Under the pieces are notes generated by a model. The model saw only the letters and a list, made by a program, of their open reading frames with translations, was not told where the DNA came from and made no database searches. The position numbers were made by a program, and so were the translations under genes. This document shows, in pieces, positions 25,762-34,906 of a DNA stretch of 64,000 nucleotides; position 1 is the stretch's first letter, and each line of letters begins with the position of its first letter. The stretch covers positions 434,001 through 498,000 of the forward strand of contig NZ_JYNO01000001.1 in NCBI RefSeq assembly GCF_000934745.1, in the 5' to 3' direction. The DNA comes from Desulfonatronum thioautotrophicum. Lineage in GTDB: Bacteria > Desulfobacterota > Desulfovibrionia > Desulfovibrionales > Desulfonatronaceae.

Positions 25762-27125
25762 GTCAGGGAGACAATCAATCAAGTCATTGCGTGCTCGTGG
25801 TGGATGACGACCCAAACATTCTCCACTTGCTGGAGACGAGACTGGCTTCGGCCGGCTTTTGCGTCACCACCGCCCACGACGGCCATGAGGCGTTGACCCG
25901 GTTGCACGAACATACCGTTGACCTGGTACTTTCGGATATCCGAATGCCCGGGCTGAGCGGCCAGGAGCTTTTGCGGGAAATTCGGGAACAGTGGCCGGGG
26001 TTGCCGGTTATTTTGCTGACGGCCTACGGCCGCATTCCCGAGGCCGTGGCGTCGGTCCAACAGGGAGCAGCCGACTACCTGACCAAGCCCTTCGATGGGC
26101 GGGAACTTGTTGCCAAGGTCCAGGAGGTGCTTGCCGGAAGGCCCTGCACTCGCCCTCAGAGCCATGTGTCCTCCGAGTTGACGGATATCGGCCTGGTGGC
26201 CGGGCAAAGTCCGGCCATGGCCAAATTGCTGACATTGGTCAAACGCGTCGCCCCAAGTGACGTCACCGTGCTTCTCGAGGGAGAATCCGGGACAGGCAAG
26301 GAGCTTGTCGCAAGGCTGTTGCATCGGCTGAGCAAGCGGGCAAACGGACCGTTGGTGGTGGTTGATTGCGGCTCAACGCAGCCGACATTGTTGGAAAGCG
26401 AACTCTTCGGGCACATCAAAGGGGCGTTCACCCATGCCATGCAGGAAAAACAGGGCCTGATCCAGGCAGCAAACGAAGGGACTTTATTCCTGGATGAGAT
26501 AGGCAACATTTCCATGGAGATGCAGACACGATTGCTGCGCTTTCTGCAGGAAAAAACCGTCCGGAGGCTCGGAGATGTGCACACCACCAAGGTCAACTGC
26601 AGGGTTGTCGCGGCCACCAATGCCGACTTGGCGGCCATGGTTGCCCAAGGTACATTCCGGGAAGATCTGTATTACCGCTTGAAGGTCGTTCGGGTACATG
26701 TCCCGCCGCTGCGCGACCGACGGGAAGATATCCCCGCTTTGGCGCAGTATTTTCTAGCCTCCTTCTCAAGGCAATCCGATATACCTTGCCCCGGTCTTTC
26801 GGAGGCCGCCCTGCATCGCCTGGAGAAACACTCCTGGCCGGGAAATGTCCGTGAACTCCGTCATGTCTTGGAGGTGTCCGCCCTTCTTTCTGACAATCCA
26901 TTGCTCTCAGCTGAAAACCTGCACATGGAACCGTCAACACAGCAGCCTGAGGACACGGTGCTTTCCCTGGATGAAAGTGAACGTAATGCTCTTGTACGAG
27001 CCTTGAAACACGTGAATTGGGTCCAAAAGGACGCCGCCGACCTTCTGGGTATCAGCCGAAGGGCGATGCACTACAAAGTACGGAAATATGGGATTGATAT
27101 TCCCAAGCGAGGAGAGAAGTTCTGA
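25758..27125 (+). CDS. Sigma-54-dependent response regulator, QseF/GlrR type
   Basis: 455 aa. Receiver domain (VVDDDPNILHLLE, phosphorylated Asp in LVLSDIRMPG, Lys in LTKPFDG), AAA+ domain with Walker A GESGTGKE and Walker B GTLFLDEI, and a Fis-type HTH at the end (NWVQKDAADLLGISRRAMHYK). The sigma-54-contacting loop reads GAFTHA instead of GAFTGA. The start appears to be TTG 25758, overlapping the lipoprotein stop and preceded by GGGAG; no ATG lies near the receiver start. Third gene of the kinase/lipoprotein/regulator operon. Confidence 0.92.
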   Translation: MSQGDNQSSHCVLVVDDDPNILHLLETRLASAGFCVTTAHDGHEALTRLHEHTVDLVLSDIRMPGLSGQELLREIREQWPGLPVILLTAYGRIPEAVASVQQGAADYLTKPFDGRELVAKVQEVLAGRPCTRPQSHVSSELTDIGLVAGQSPAMAKLLTLVKRVAPSDVTVLLEGESGTGKELVARLLHRLSKRANGPLVVVDCGSTQPTLLESELFGHIKGAFTHAMQEKQGLIQAANEGTLFLDEIGNISMEMQTRLLRFLQEKTVRRLGDVHTTKVNCRVVAATNADLAAMVAQGTFREDLYYRLKVVRVHVPPLRDRREDIPALAQYFLASFSRQSDIPCPGLSEAALHRLEKHSWPGNVRELRHVLEVSALLSDNPLLSAENLHMEPSTQQPEDTVLSLDESERNALVRALKHVNWVQKDAADLLGISRRAMHYKVRKYGIDIPKRGEKF

Positions 27126-27257
27126 GCCACGATCAAGGAGCGCAAGAGCCGTTGAGCAGGAATGGAGCAGTCAGAAACAGGAGACTATGAAGGCAATCAC
27201 CGACCCCCAAAAGGCATCCCGGAGAGCCCCCCGACATTTCCTTTGAGTTGCAGCAAA

Positions 27258-27512
27258 CTATGACTTGCTGTCCGGCAGGGTGACGTTGAACTCCAGGACT
27301 TCGCAATCACCGTCACGGTTCACGTCCACGTTGATGTTTTCCAACTCAACATGGACGTATTTCTGGACCACAAGCAGAATTTCCTGGCGCAACTTGGGGA
27401 GAAAATCGTAACCCGAGTTTTGGGCGCGTTCATGGGCCACGATGATCTGCAAGCGGTTCTTGGCGACCTGGGCCGTGGCTTTTTTAGATCGAAAATAACT
27501 GAAAATACCCAT
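27258..27512 (-). CDS. minE: Cell division topological specificity factor MinE
   Basis: 84 aa, normal size. The N-terminal membrane-targeting and anti-MinCD region (MGIFSYFRSKKATAQVAKNR, LQIIVAHERAQ) is followed by the dimerisation domain (LPKLRQEILLVVQKYVHVELENINV). It releases MinD from the membrane and drives Min oscillation. It starts 1 bp after the minD stop, last gene of minCDE. Confidence 0.95.
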   Translation of the reverse strand: MGIFSYFRSKKATAQVAKNRLQIIVAHERAQNSGYDFLPKLRQEILLVVQKYVHVELENINVDVNRDGDCEVLEFNVTLPDSKS

Positions 27513-27513
27513 C

Positions 27514-28320
27514 TCAGCCTCCCAGCAATCGCGAAAAGAAACCCTTTTTCACCGGCTTGATAAACCGCTGGGAAACTTCCTCCCCAAGCAATCTGGACAC
27601 GGCGTCGCCGTAAGCTTGGCCGGCGTCGCTGGCTTCGTCCAGGATGACCGGCTCGCCGGAGTTGGAGGCTGTCAGAACTGCCTTGGACTCCGGAATAACC
27701 CCCAGCAGGGGGATGGCCAAAATTTCCTGAACGTCTTCCACGCTGAGCATGTCGCCGCGCTGGACACGATCGGGATCATAGCGGGTCAGCAGGAGATGCT
27801 CCTTGACCACCTCGCCATTTTTGGCCTTGACGGTCTTGCTTTGGAGTAGCCCCAGAATGCGGTCCGAGTCCCGCACCGAAGAGACCTCCGGATTGGTGAC
27901 CACGATAGCCTCATCAGCAAAATGCATGGCCATCATGGCTCCATGTTCAATGCCCGCCGGGGAATCGCAGATGATGAAATCGAAACGGCTGGACAATTCT
28001 TCCAGCACCTTGGCCACGCCGTCTTGATGCAGCGCCTCCTTGTCCTTGGTCTGGGAGGCGGGAAGAATATAGAGATTTTCCACGCGCTTGTCCCGGATCA
28101 GGGCTTGATTCAAGGTGGCGTCACCCTGGATGACGTTCACGAAGTCGTAAACCACCCGCCGCTCACAGCCCATGATGAGATCCAGGTTGCGCAGGCCGAC
28201 GTCAAAGTCCAGGACGGCGGTTTGAAAACCACGCCGCGCCAGCCCTGTGGCCAACGACGCACTGGAGGTGGTTTTTCCGACCCCTCCCTTTCCGGAAGTG
28301 ACAACGATAATTTTGCCCAC
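27514..28320 (-). CDS. minD: Septum site-determining ATPase MinD
   Basis: 268 aa ParA/MinD ATPase. Deviant Walker A GKGGVGKTT at residues 10-18, DFDVGLRNLDL switch I region, FIICDSPAGIE Walker B. The C-terminus ends in an amphipathic membrane-targeting helix (KKGFFSRLLGG), as in other MinDs. It recruits MinC to the membrane away from midcell. It sits between minC (66 bp upstream) and minE. Confidence 0.97.
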   Translation of the reverse strand: MGKIIVVTSGKGGVGKTTSSASLATGLARRGFQTAVLDFDVGLRNLDLIMGCERRVVYDFVNVIQGDATLNQALIRDKRVENLYILPASQTKDKEALHQDGVAKVLEELSSRFDFIICDSPAGIEHGAMMAMHFADEAIVVTNPEVSSVRDSDRILGLLQSKTVKAKNGEVVKEHLLLTRYDPDRVQRGDMLSVEDVQEILAIPLLGVIPESKAVLTASNSGEPVILDEASDAGQAYGDAVSRLLGEEVSQRFIKPVKKGFFSRLLGG

Positions 28321-28386
28321 GGTTCCTCCTGACCTTGAATGGCGTTCAGGCAGTTTGAGAGATTGGCAGGGAAGACTTGGCTCGGA

Positions 28387-29073
28387 TCACATCGTCTCGA
28401 TCAGCAACTGCTGGCCGGCAAGTCGAATCTGAACCTGTCGGCCGAGCATGTCCTCGGGCAAGTCCTCGCTGACCTGGTAGAATCCGGCTACGGAAATCAG
28501 GTCAGCCCGGAGTTCTTTGCAAAAAATCCGCGCGCTTTCATTGCCCATGACACCGGCCAGGGCCCGGCCGCGCAGTGGCGCATAGATATGCACGTTGCCG
28601 TCCGCAATCACCTCGGCTCCCGGTCCAACAGGTGCCAGGATGATTAAATCACGGCCCTTGGCGTAGATCTGCTGCCCGGAGCGAACCGGCTTTTCCACGA
28701 GCATGGCCTGTTTTTCCTGGGCTGCACAGGCGGGCTGCTCGCTTTGAACCGATACCGCAGACTGCTTGCCGACGGGAAATACGCCCAAATACAAATTGGG
28801 AGCAAGACGTTCCTGGTATTCGTTACCGCCTTGAATGCCGACGGGCATCAGGCCCTTCTCCCGCAAGGTCCGGACAAGTCCTTGTAAATTGATGCTTTCG
28901 CGCAACTCCCCCAAACCGCTCAGATCGACGATAACGGCCATGTTGCGGAAAAAGTCCGGGGTCTGGCTCAGCCGTTTTTCCACATCCGCCATCAACACAT
29001 CAAGGTGCGGCGTCAACGGCCTGAAAAGAGTGCACGGAGCGACTTTCCCACGGATTTCAAAGGCAGCGGTCAC
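28387..29073 (-). CDS. minC: Septum site-determining protein MinC
   Basis: 228 aa from GTG 29073, which has GGAG eight bases upstream and gives a length close to E. coli MinC (231 aa); the frame stays open to 29193 but without family character. N-terminal FtsZ-inhibiting domain (FEIRGKVAPCTLFRPLT, VDLSGLGEL) and C-terminal beta-helix domain that binds MinD (VRSGQQIYAKGRDLIIL, GNVHIYAPLRGRALAGV, FYQVSEDLP). First gene of minCDE. Confidence 0.93.
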   Translation of the reverse strand: MTAAFEIRGKVAPCTLFRPLTPHLDVLMADVEKRLSQTPDFFRNMAVIVDLSGLGELRESINLQGLVRTLREKGLMPVGIQGGNEYQERLAPNLYLGVFPVGKQSAVSVQSEQPACAAQEKQAMLVEKPVRSGQQIYAKGRDLIILAPVGPGAEVIADGNVHIYAPLRGRALAGVMGNESARIFCKELRADLISVAGFYQVSEDLPEDMLGRQVQIRLAGQQLLIETM

Positions 29074-29211
29074 GTACTGATCTCCGATAATTGCCGGAGC
29101 CAACTCTCGGCTGAAAAGGGGAGGACGGGGGGCTGGGCGTGCTTGGTCATGGCGGCAAGGTGTACAGCGGGACGCGCGCGAAGACAAGTCCACAGTAGGG
29201 CTCCCAGAGGG

Positions 29212-29270
29212 CCCCCTGATCGACCCCCGACCCCCTGATCGACCCTCAGATCGGCCATCAGATCGGCCAT
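29212..29270. repeat. Short tandem repeats upstream of minC
   Basis: ccccctgatcgaccc occurs at 29212-29226 and 29231-29245, then cagatcggccat twice in tandem at 29247-29258 and 29259-29270. The words gatcgacc and gatcggcc are related. The block lies about 140 bp upstream of the minC start, between larB and minC. Confidence 0.65.
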
Positions 29271-29326
29271 CAGCGCCCCAGGCGGCTCATGTGAATCCCG
29301 GCGAAAAGCGCTTTCCTACGGGCTGA

Positions 29327-30103
29327 TCAAGATGCGCACTCGAACTGGGCCAGTATTTTCGCGGCCATGCAGGCAGCGCCGTATCCATTATCGATGTTCA
29401 GGACGGCAATCCCCGGAGCACAGGAGTTGAGCATGGCCATTAGCGCTGCCAGACCTTGAAAACTGGCTCCATACCCCACTGAGGTGGGCACCGCGAGGAT
29501 CGGTTTTCCGGTCAGCCCGGCCAAAACGCTGGGCAAAGCCCCTTCCATTCCGGCGACCACGATCAGCAGTTTGGCTCGGAACAAGGTTTCCATGTGGGGC
29601 TGCAAGCGATGCAGGCCGGCCACGCCCACGTCACTGACCAGCCCTGTGTTTAGTCCCAAAAACGCGGCAGTACCAAATGCCTCCAGAGCCACCGGCAAGT
29701 CCGCGGCCCCGGCGCAGGCAACAATAACCGCGCCTTGCCTCTGCCAGGGCTCATCTACCGGCAATTCCATTCCAAGGCTGAAAAGTCGGGCCCGGGCCCA
29801 GTACGTCCCCTGGGGATAGGTCGAACGGAGCGCATCGGCTTGCTCCGGATTGACCCGGGTGGCCAACACCGGAGAACCGGAGGCGGCCAGCCCTCCCACG
29901 GCCCTGACCATCTGTTCCGGATCCTTGCCTTGGCCAAAAACCGTTTCTCCGTGGCCCGTGCGCAAAGCCCGGTGGGTGTCCAGATTCACACCGCACCCGA
30001 CCTCCATGAAGGGTGTGTACCTAAGACTCTCCAAGGCCTTGTCCGGCGTGGTCCGTCCCTGGGCCACGTCATCAAACAAGCGGCGCATCGCTGTTATTTC
30101 CAT
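29327..30103 (-). CDS. larB: LarB, pyridinium-3,5-biscarboxylic acid mononucleotide synthase
   Basis: 258 aa PurE-related protein. The N-terminal helical part MRRLFDDVAQGRTTPDKALESLRY is typical of LarB, and the C-terminal PurE-like domain holds GAADLPVALEAFGTA, DVGVAGLHRL and AVPTSVGYGASFQGLAAL. LarB carboxylates nicotinic acid adenine dinucleotide in the synthesis of the nickel-pincer cofactor of lactate racemase-type enzymes. The usual partners larC and larE are not in the window. GAGG precedes the ATG. It is not in an evident operon. Confidence 0.92.
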   Translation of the reverse strand: MEITAMRRLFDDVAQGRTTPDKALESLRYTPFMEVGCGVNLDTHRALRTGHGETVFGQGKDPEQMVRAVGGLAASGSPVLATRVNPEQADALRSTYPQGTYWARARLFSLGMELPVDEPWQRQGAVIVACAGAADLPVALEAFGTAAFLGLNTGLVSDVGVAGLHRLQPHMETLFRAKLLIVVAGMEGALPSVLAGLTGKPILAVPTSVGYGASFQGLAALMAMLNSCAPGIAVLNIDNGYGAACMAAKILAQFECAS

Positions 30104-30544
30104 AGGATTTCCTCTTTGAAATCAACTTACAGCAAGATTTCCACAGCGCAACTCCCCGCAGCGAAATGGGATGATGCGGAGAACGCTGCAAGGAAAAGTG
30201 GCTCTCTGAGTGTTGAGAAAATTCTTATCCGGCAGTCCATTCAAAAAACCCAAATGCAAGGAGCAATCCACTACTTACTGAAGAGTTTCATACCTATTTC
30301 GAGAAAGCGTCTTTGACGAAAGTACAAAACGGAGCAGCGACACAGAGGGGCAATCGGGAGTTTTTCAAATGACTGCTCTGGTAGGCAACGAGTATAGGTG
30401 TCCCGTTCCAGGACCACAAGACCCGCAGTAGGTCTTGCAGTAGGTCTGCGGCGGCACATGGCTTGATTGTAACGTGCCGATGAACGGGATTATAGGGCAG
30501 AGAGAGCCAATGAGAGGGGGTGCCGGCGGGTTTTATTCACAATT
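30104..30544. other. Intergenic region with a palindromic repeat copy
   Basis: About 440 bp between larB and ablB, both on the minus strand. A degenerate copy of a palindromic repeat fills 30210-30402. Further right there is a short direct repeat, gcagtaggtct at about 30426 and 30438. No gene seen. It must contain the larB promoter. Confidence 0.5.
30210..30402. repeat. Palindromic repeat element, copy A (degenerate)
   Basis: Shares with the copy at 39445-39597 the ordered words gttga(g)aaaa, cttatc, cagtcc(a/g)ttcaaaaa, tgcaaggagca, then gcagcgac, caat(c/t)gggagttttt and (g)actgct. The two outer thirds are imperfect inverted copies of one another (cagtcc...ttcaaaaa against gggagtttttcaa..gactg). 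This copy has more substitutions than copy B. Confidence 0.75.
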
Positions 30545-31540
30545 TCAGATTGTTATTGCAGGAGAGGAGACGGTATTGCGCAGGGAGAGGTGCCAGACAT
30601 TCATGGATTCCAGACCACCGCCAATGTGCGTGTTGTTGGGCAAGGTTCCGCTGAAGGTGAACCCGGCACGGGCAAAGGTGACGTTCATGGCGTAGGATTC
30701 GGCCCGGGCAATGGTATACAGCGTACAGAGACCCATCTCCCGCATCCTTTCGGTCATGTCCGCCAAAAGGAATCCAGCCAGCTTGCGGCCTTGATACTCG
30801 GGAAGTGTGGCAAAGTCCGTCATCTCAGCTGAGCCGGTCTCCGGGTCCATTTCCGCGGAAGCCAGGGCAGCCAAGCGATCCCGAATCATTATCCCGAAGA
30901 AACGAACCGTCCCGGCCATGGAGTGGCGCAGGTAGTCGGGGTTGAAGATTGGAAACGGATAGGATGCGAACACGGCTCGGTACACATGGGCCATTTCCGA
31001 AGCCTGATCGGGGCCAAGTGCAAGAATCCGCGCATCTTGCGGCAGTGATGGCAATGATGCCGTGGCAATGGGTTGGGAAGCCTTTTTTTGGGCAACGGAC
31101 AACACACTGTGGATTTCCCGGGGATTGGCGGGATGTTTGCGCCAGTCCGCAAAATACCGAGCCATGAACACCCCTGATTCACGGCCGTTGAACAGCCTGG
31201 GTACGATGGCTTCCGCGGCGTACCCGGCTCTGGTGAACCGGTACGCCGCACCTTCGGGCACCTTGGCGAAGATTTTGGTATACCCGTATGCATGTGCCAG
31301 ATTTTCCAGTGCAGGGACGATGGTCGGCTCCTCGCCGGGGGCCAGGTGCATCAGATACGCCCTGCCGTTCAGCGGTCCATGCTGGATCAACGATTCACCA
31401 ATGTGCTCCAATTTGTCCGTGGTTGCTCCGGAAATATCACCTGGAGCGACCATCAAAGGACTCTGCCCGGTCAACCCTGTGCGGCCCGAACCATTGCTTG
31501 GAGAGGCCAAAGGGCGGCGATGCGACCTGCTAAGCGACAT
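30545..31540 (-). CDS. ablB: Putative beta-lysine N-acetyltransferase
   Basis: 331 aa from ATG 31540, which overlaps the end of kamA by 11 bp; later Met starts such as MVAPGDISG are possible. The N-terminal part contains the AblB-type [23 protein letters not shown] segment. The C-terminal half is a GNAT domain with [26 protein letters not shown] as the acetyl-CoA site and NVTFARAGF near the end. Together with KamA it should make N-epsilon-acetyl-beta-L-lysine, a compatible solute known from methanogens and some bacteria. The pairing with kamA is the main support. Confidence 0.88.
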   Translation of the reverse strand: MSLSRSHRRPLASPSNGSGRTGLTGQSPLMVAPGDISGATTDKLEHIGESLIQHGPLNGRAYLMHLAPGEEPTIVPALENLAHAYGYTKIFAKVPEGAAYRFTRAGYAAEAIVPRLFNGRESGVFMARYFADWRKHPANPREIHSVLSVAQKKASQPIATASLPSLPQDARILALGPDQASEMAHVYRAVFASYPFPIFNPDYLRHSMAGTVRFFGIMIRDRLAALASAEMDPETGSAEMTDFATLPEYQGRKLAGFLLADMTERMREMGLCTLYTIARAESYAMNVTFARAGFTFSGTLPNNTHIGGGLESMNVWHLSLRNTVSSPAITI

Positions 31541-32939
31541 TGTTGCGGCGCTCCATCCGGGCGTTGCCGTTGGGGGTGAGGCTGCAGGTATCATCCCAAT
31601 CCGCCAGCAGCTTTTCAATGCCGACGCACTGCTCCACTGCGTCGTCTTCCTTGAGTTGAAGATTACAAGCCTCGCACTTGCGATCACAAAATCGGGCCTC
31701 GTAGCTTTCCGGCTCGGCGTAGGTGGTGATGACCCCCTCGAAGTTGCGCAACACAACCTTGTTCGCGCCCCAGGACACCACATAGTTGGGCATGATCGGA
31801 ATTTTGCCCCCACCCCCGGGAGCATCCACGACATACGTGGGCACGGCGAATCCGCTGGTATGGCCGCGCAGGCTCTCGATGATCTCGATGCCCTTGCCCA
31901 CCGGGGTCCGAAAATGCTCCAGCCCCTCGGCCAGGTCGCACTGGTAGAGGTAGTAGGGTCGCACCCGGTTCTTGACCAGTTTCTGGTTCAGGGTGCGGAT
32001 CAGGCGGTAGCAATCGTTGACTCCGGCCAACAGCACGGACTGGTTGCCCAGGGGAATCCCGGCATCGGCCAGACGGGCCAGAGCAGCCCTGGACGTGGCC
32101 GTGATTTCGCGCGGATGGTTGAAATGGGTGTTCAGCCAAAGCGGATGGTGTTGCTTGAGCACCCGCACAAGGTCATCGGTGATCCGATAAGGCAGGACCA
32201 CGGGCATCCTGGTGCCGATGCGCACCACCTCCACGTGGTCAATGGACCGCAACTCACCCAGAATCCAGTCCAGACGCTCGTCGGAAAGCATCAGCGGGTC
32301 ACCGCCGGAAAGCAGCACGTCCCGAACCTGTGGCGTCTTGCGAATGTAGTCCAGTCCTTGGAGCAACTCCCGCTTGCCGGCCATTTCCTCCGCGTCCTGG
32401 TCCCCCACCTTGCGCTTGCGCGTGCAGTGACGGCAGTACATGGAGCAGACATTGCTGATGTGAAAAAGCACCCGGTCCGGGTAGCGGTGGGTGATTCCCG
32501 GAGCTGGACTGTCCTCGTCCTCGTGCAGAGGATCGTTCATATCATTGCGTCCGACCAAGAGCTCACTGGACGACGGAAAGGCCTGCAGGAAGACCGGGTC
32601 CTCGGCGTAGTCCTCAGGGTCGATCAGGGAGAGGTAATACGGCGTAACGGACATGGGGAACTTGTCCGTGGTCCGGGCAAAGGCCTTGCGTTGCAAGTCC
32701 GGAAAACGAACTCCCAATAAGCGCTCAAAGGTTTCCAGGTCCCGCACGGAATTGCGGACGTGCCACTTCCAATCGGTCCACTGGGATGTCCAGTCCGTAT
32801 TTCTATCCAACACTTGGCCATCCGGATCAGCCTTGACGACGCGCTGCTTGCGCTGAATCGCCGCCTTGGCCTTCCGGGCCGCCAAATCGGTGGTCATCTT
32901 CTTGGCGACGGTGCGTTGTCGCCCACTCAACTGAAACAT
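31530..32939 (-). CDS. kamA: L-lysine 2,3-aminomutase
   Basis: 469 aa radical-SAM, PLP-dependent enzyme. The iron-sulfur motif CSMYCRHC has Cys165, Cys169 and Cys172, followed by [18 protein letters not shown] is the GGDP SAM site, and [19 protein letters not shown] holds the PLP lysine. C-terminal Cys pair CDRKCEAC binds zinc in the family. It is somewhat longer at the N-terminus than clostridial [14 protein letters not shown] at residue 15 is an alternative start, though GGGAGGAG precedes the first ATG. It converts L-lysine to beta-lysine for the osmolyte made with AblB. A LuxR-type regulator lies 138 bp upstream on the same strand. Confidence 0.96.
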   Translation of the reverse strand: MFQLSGRQRTVAKKMTTDLAARKAKAAIQRKQRVVKADPDGQVLDRNTDWTSQWTDWKWHVRNSVRDLETFERLLGVRFPDLQRKAFARTTDKFPMSVTPYYLSLIDPEDYAEDPVFLQAFPSSSELLVGRNDMNDPLHEDEDSPAPGITHRYPDRVLFHISNVCSMYCRHCTRKRKVGDQDAEEMAGKRELLQGLDYIRKTPQVRDVLLSGGDPLMLSDERLDWILGELRSIDHVEVVRIGTRMPVVLPYRITDDLVRVLKQHHPLWLNTHFNHPREITATSRAALARLADAGIPLGNQSVLLAGVNDCYRLIRTLNQKLVKNRVRPYYLYQCDLAEGLEHFRTPVGKGIEIIESLRGHTSGFAVPTYVVDAPGGGGKIPIMPNYVVSWGANKVVLRNFEGVITTYAEPESYEARFCDRKCEACNLQLKEDDAVEQCVGIEKLLADWDDTCSLTPNGNARMERRNNVA

Positions 32940-33077
32940 TCTCCTCCCAGGTTAGAGATTCAGGGGGCTGTGCTGTCGCCCCTCTTAGACAGCGTGGGAC
33001 TAAAACAGGCCTGGCGAGTGGAGGCAAGGGGGGAGAACGGGCATTTTTCGGGTATACGTGTCTACCCGATGAAAAAA

Positions 33078-34349
33078 TTATTCAAAAAAGTTATGTTGTT
33101 GGAGAAAGGAAGAAAGAGAAATCCTGCGCCCTCTGAGGCCCAGCTTGCGGCGGATATTTTTGCGGTGGGTCTGGATGGTATCGAAAGAGGTGTTCAGAAG
33201 CTCGGCCACCTGCTGGGTGCCCGCACCCATGCGGATCAGCCGGCAGACCTCGATTTCCCGAGGAGTGAGTTGGAGCAGGAGATTCGCCGAGGCGTCGGCT
33301 TGGGTGTTCGGGTCGGTGGCGGAACCGGTATCGGAAAAGGCGGTGATACGTTCCTCGATCATTGCCTTCAGGCCGATGCGGAGTTCTAAGGATTCCTCCC
33401 CGGCCATGCGCTCCAAAGCCGGCAGAATCGCGGCCCGGACCTCCCGGAGCATGGCCTCACGGACCTGTTCCTTTTCCTTTTCCGTGGAACGGACCACATT
33501 GCGCAGAGCCAGACTCATACCCTCCACTTCGGCCCGTTTGCGCCGCAGGCCTTTTTCCAGCAGGGTCTGGGCGGTCAGATCGCGCAACACCATGTGGTAC
33601 AGGGTGAAGCCCTGCAAATCGATCCGCCAAAGTACCAGCTCCACGGGAAAGGCCTCGCCGTCAGGGCGCAGGCACGTCCTGCGCGACGTCCATCGTCCCC
33701 CGTCCTTGAGCCGGGCCAACTTTTCAACAATGGCGTCCCGGTCCTCGACCTGGAACAGCGTTGTCACCAAACGTCCGACGAGCCCCTTATCCCGCGGGTC
33801 CAGCAATTTCCCAGCTTGCGGATTGGCGGCGTGAACAACTCGATCCTGAGCCAGAAGCAGCATGGCGTCCTGAACCCCGTCGAACATGGCCCCGAACAGA
33901 TGGATCGAGTTCTCCAAAGCCTGAATGTTCTCCCCGATCCGCTCCGTGTACACCTCCCGTAACTGCACAATGGGTCGGTTGTCCGTGGCGATGATCACGT
34001 ACGCGGCGCGAGCGGCTTCGGTAGCAGGGAGAGCGGTCGGCCCGGACGTTGCAGAGGTTCCGGCCAGCATGCCGGATCGAGGCTGTGATTCAGAGAGTGA
34101 CGGACAATCGGGCAAGGCAATAATTCGCAACGCAAACGTCCCCTCCCCCCTCGGCGTATGCACCTCATGCACCCGACCGGGCGGAAACCGGTCCAAAACC
34201 TGCTCCAGACTCCGAACCGGAAGCCCGAGAACCTCCCAGAACATTCCGCCGGCACGTTCACGCGACGAGCCCCCGGCTCCGCCCCGACCAACACCCACAA
34301 TCCAACCATCCGAGTCCGCGAACAACACGTGATCGCTGAACGCGCGCAC
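33078..34349 (-). CDS. PAS-domain LuxR-family transcriptional regulator
   Basis: 423 aa. The middle part is a PAS domain (NSIHLFGAMFDGVQDAMLLL ... DGEAFPVELVLWRID), then a helical linker, then a LuxR-type HTH (LTPREIEVCRLIRMGAGTQQ, TIQTHRKNIRRKLG). The GTG at 34349 has no ribosome site. AAGGAG at 34410-34415 stands eight bases before an in-frame ATC at 34400-34398, with no ATG, GTG or TTG between; the real start may be this ATC or the original ATG has mutated. Position upstream of kamA-ablB on the same strand makes osmolyte control a reasonable guess. The ligand of the PAS domain is unknown. Confidence 0.8.
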   Translation of the reverse strand: MRAFSDHVLFADSDGWIVGVGRGGAGGSSRERAGGMFWEVLGLPVRSLEQVLDRFPPGRVHEVHTPRGEGTFALRIIALPDCPSLSESQPRSGMLAGTSATSGPTALPATEAARAAYVIIATDNRPIVQLREVYTERIGENIQALENSIHLFGAMFDGVQDAMLLLAQDRVVHAANPQAGKLLDPRDKGLVGRLVTTLFQVEDRDAIVEKLARLKDGGRWTSRRTCLRPDGEAFPVELVLWRIDLQGFTLYHMVLRDLTAQTLLEKGLRRKRAEVEGMSLALRNVVRSTEKEKEQVREAMLREVRAAILPALERMAGEESLELRIGLKAMIEERITAFSDTGSATDPNTQADASANLLLQLTPREIEVCRLIRMGAGTQQVAELLNTSFDTIQTHRKNIRRKLGLRGRRISLSSFLQQHNFFE

Positions 34350-34475
34350 AACAGCGGACGGATTACGAGGATGGCTGGGAGCCGTGGTTTTGGAGGCGAT
34401 GGTAGGTGCTCCTTTTGATGTGAGGGCGTCTCAATCAGCTGAAAGCATCGTGCGTTTCGTGTCCGCAGAAACTAA

Positions 34476-34838
34476 TCAAACATCGTTCCCAACCACCGTA
34501 TCGCCTTTGAACGGCTCGTCCTGGACCGTGCCCGTGTCCCAACCATTGCCGAAAATTTGGAAGGGATACGTGGAGAACCCCGAAAGCTTGTGGTTCGCCC
34601 CGTTCATGATAATCTTCACGCCGCTGGCCAAGGCACAGAACTTCCCTATGACTAGTCGGTCGCCCATAAACGGGAAATGATAGAGCACGTTGCGCTCGAA
34701 GTTCTCCGAATCGTCCGGATCGTCGTAATACGTGTAGTCCCCAATGACGATGTTCGGATTCGTCACCGTGTTCTTGATGAAGCAGACCCGCGGGAATCCT
34801 TCCATTGGATGTTTTGTTGATGGATGTGGCCCGTTCAT
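34476..34838 (-). pseudogene. CatB-like xenobiotic acetyltransferase, C-terminus missing
   Basis: 120 aa matching the first part of CatB/VatD-type hexapeptide acetyltransferases: ENFERNVLYHFPFMGDRLVIG, GKFCALASGVKIIMNGANH, FQIFGNGWDTG, GDTVVGNDV. Family members continue from GNDV with WLG... and another 80-90 residues completing the left-handed beta-helix; here a TGA follows GNDV directly and no continuation is found in any frame of the 126 bp downstream. The acetyl-CoA site is largely in the missing part, so activity is doubtful. Whether the ancestor acted on chloramphenicol cannot be told. Confidence 0.75.
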
Positions 34839-34906
34839 GGTGTTTCCTCTTGTTGTGGCTGAGCGTTTTCAAGCTTCGGAATGCTCCCGGAAGTCAGTTG
34901 TCAAGA

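Noticed and set aside
31062-32720. 552-codon plus-strand frame
   Set aside because: Antisense to kamA and ablB, which are well supported.
34435-34872. Longer frame overlapping the CatB fragment
   Set aside because: Different frame with His/Arg/Gly-rich shadow sequence; the CatB motifs are in the other frame.
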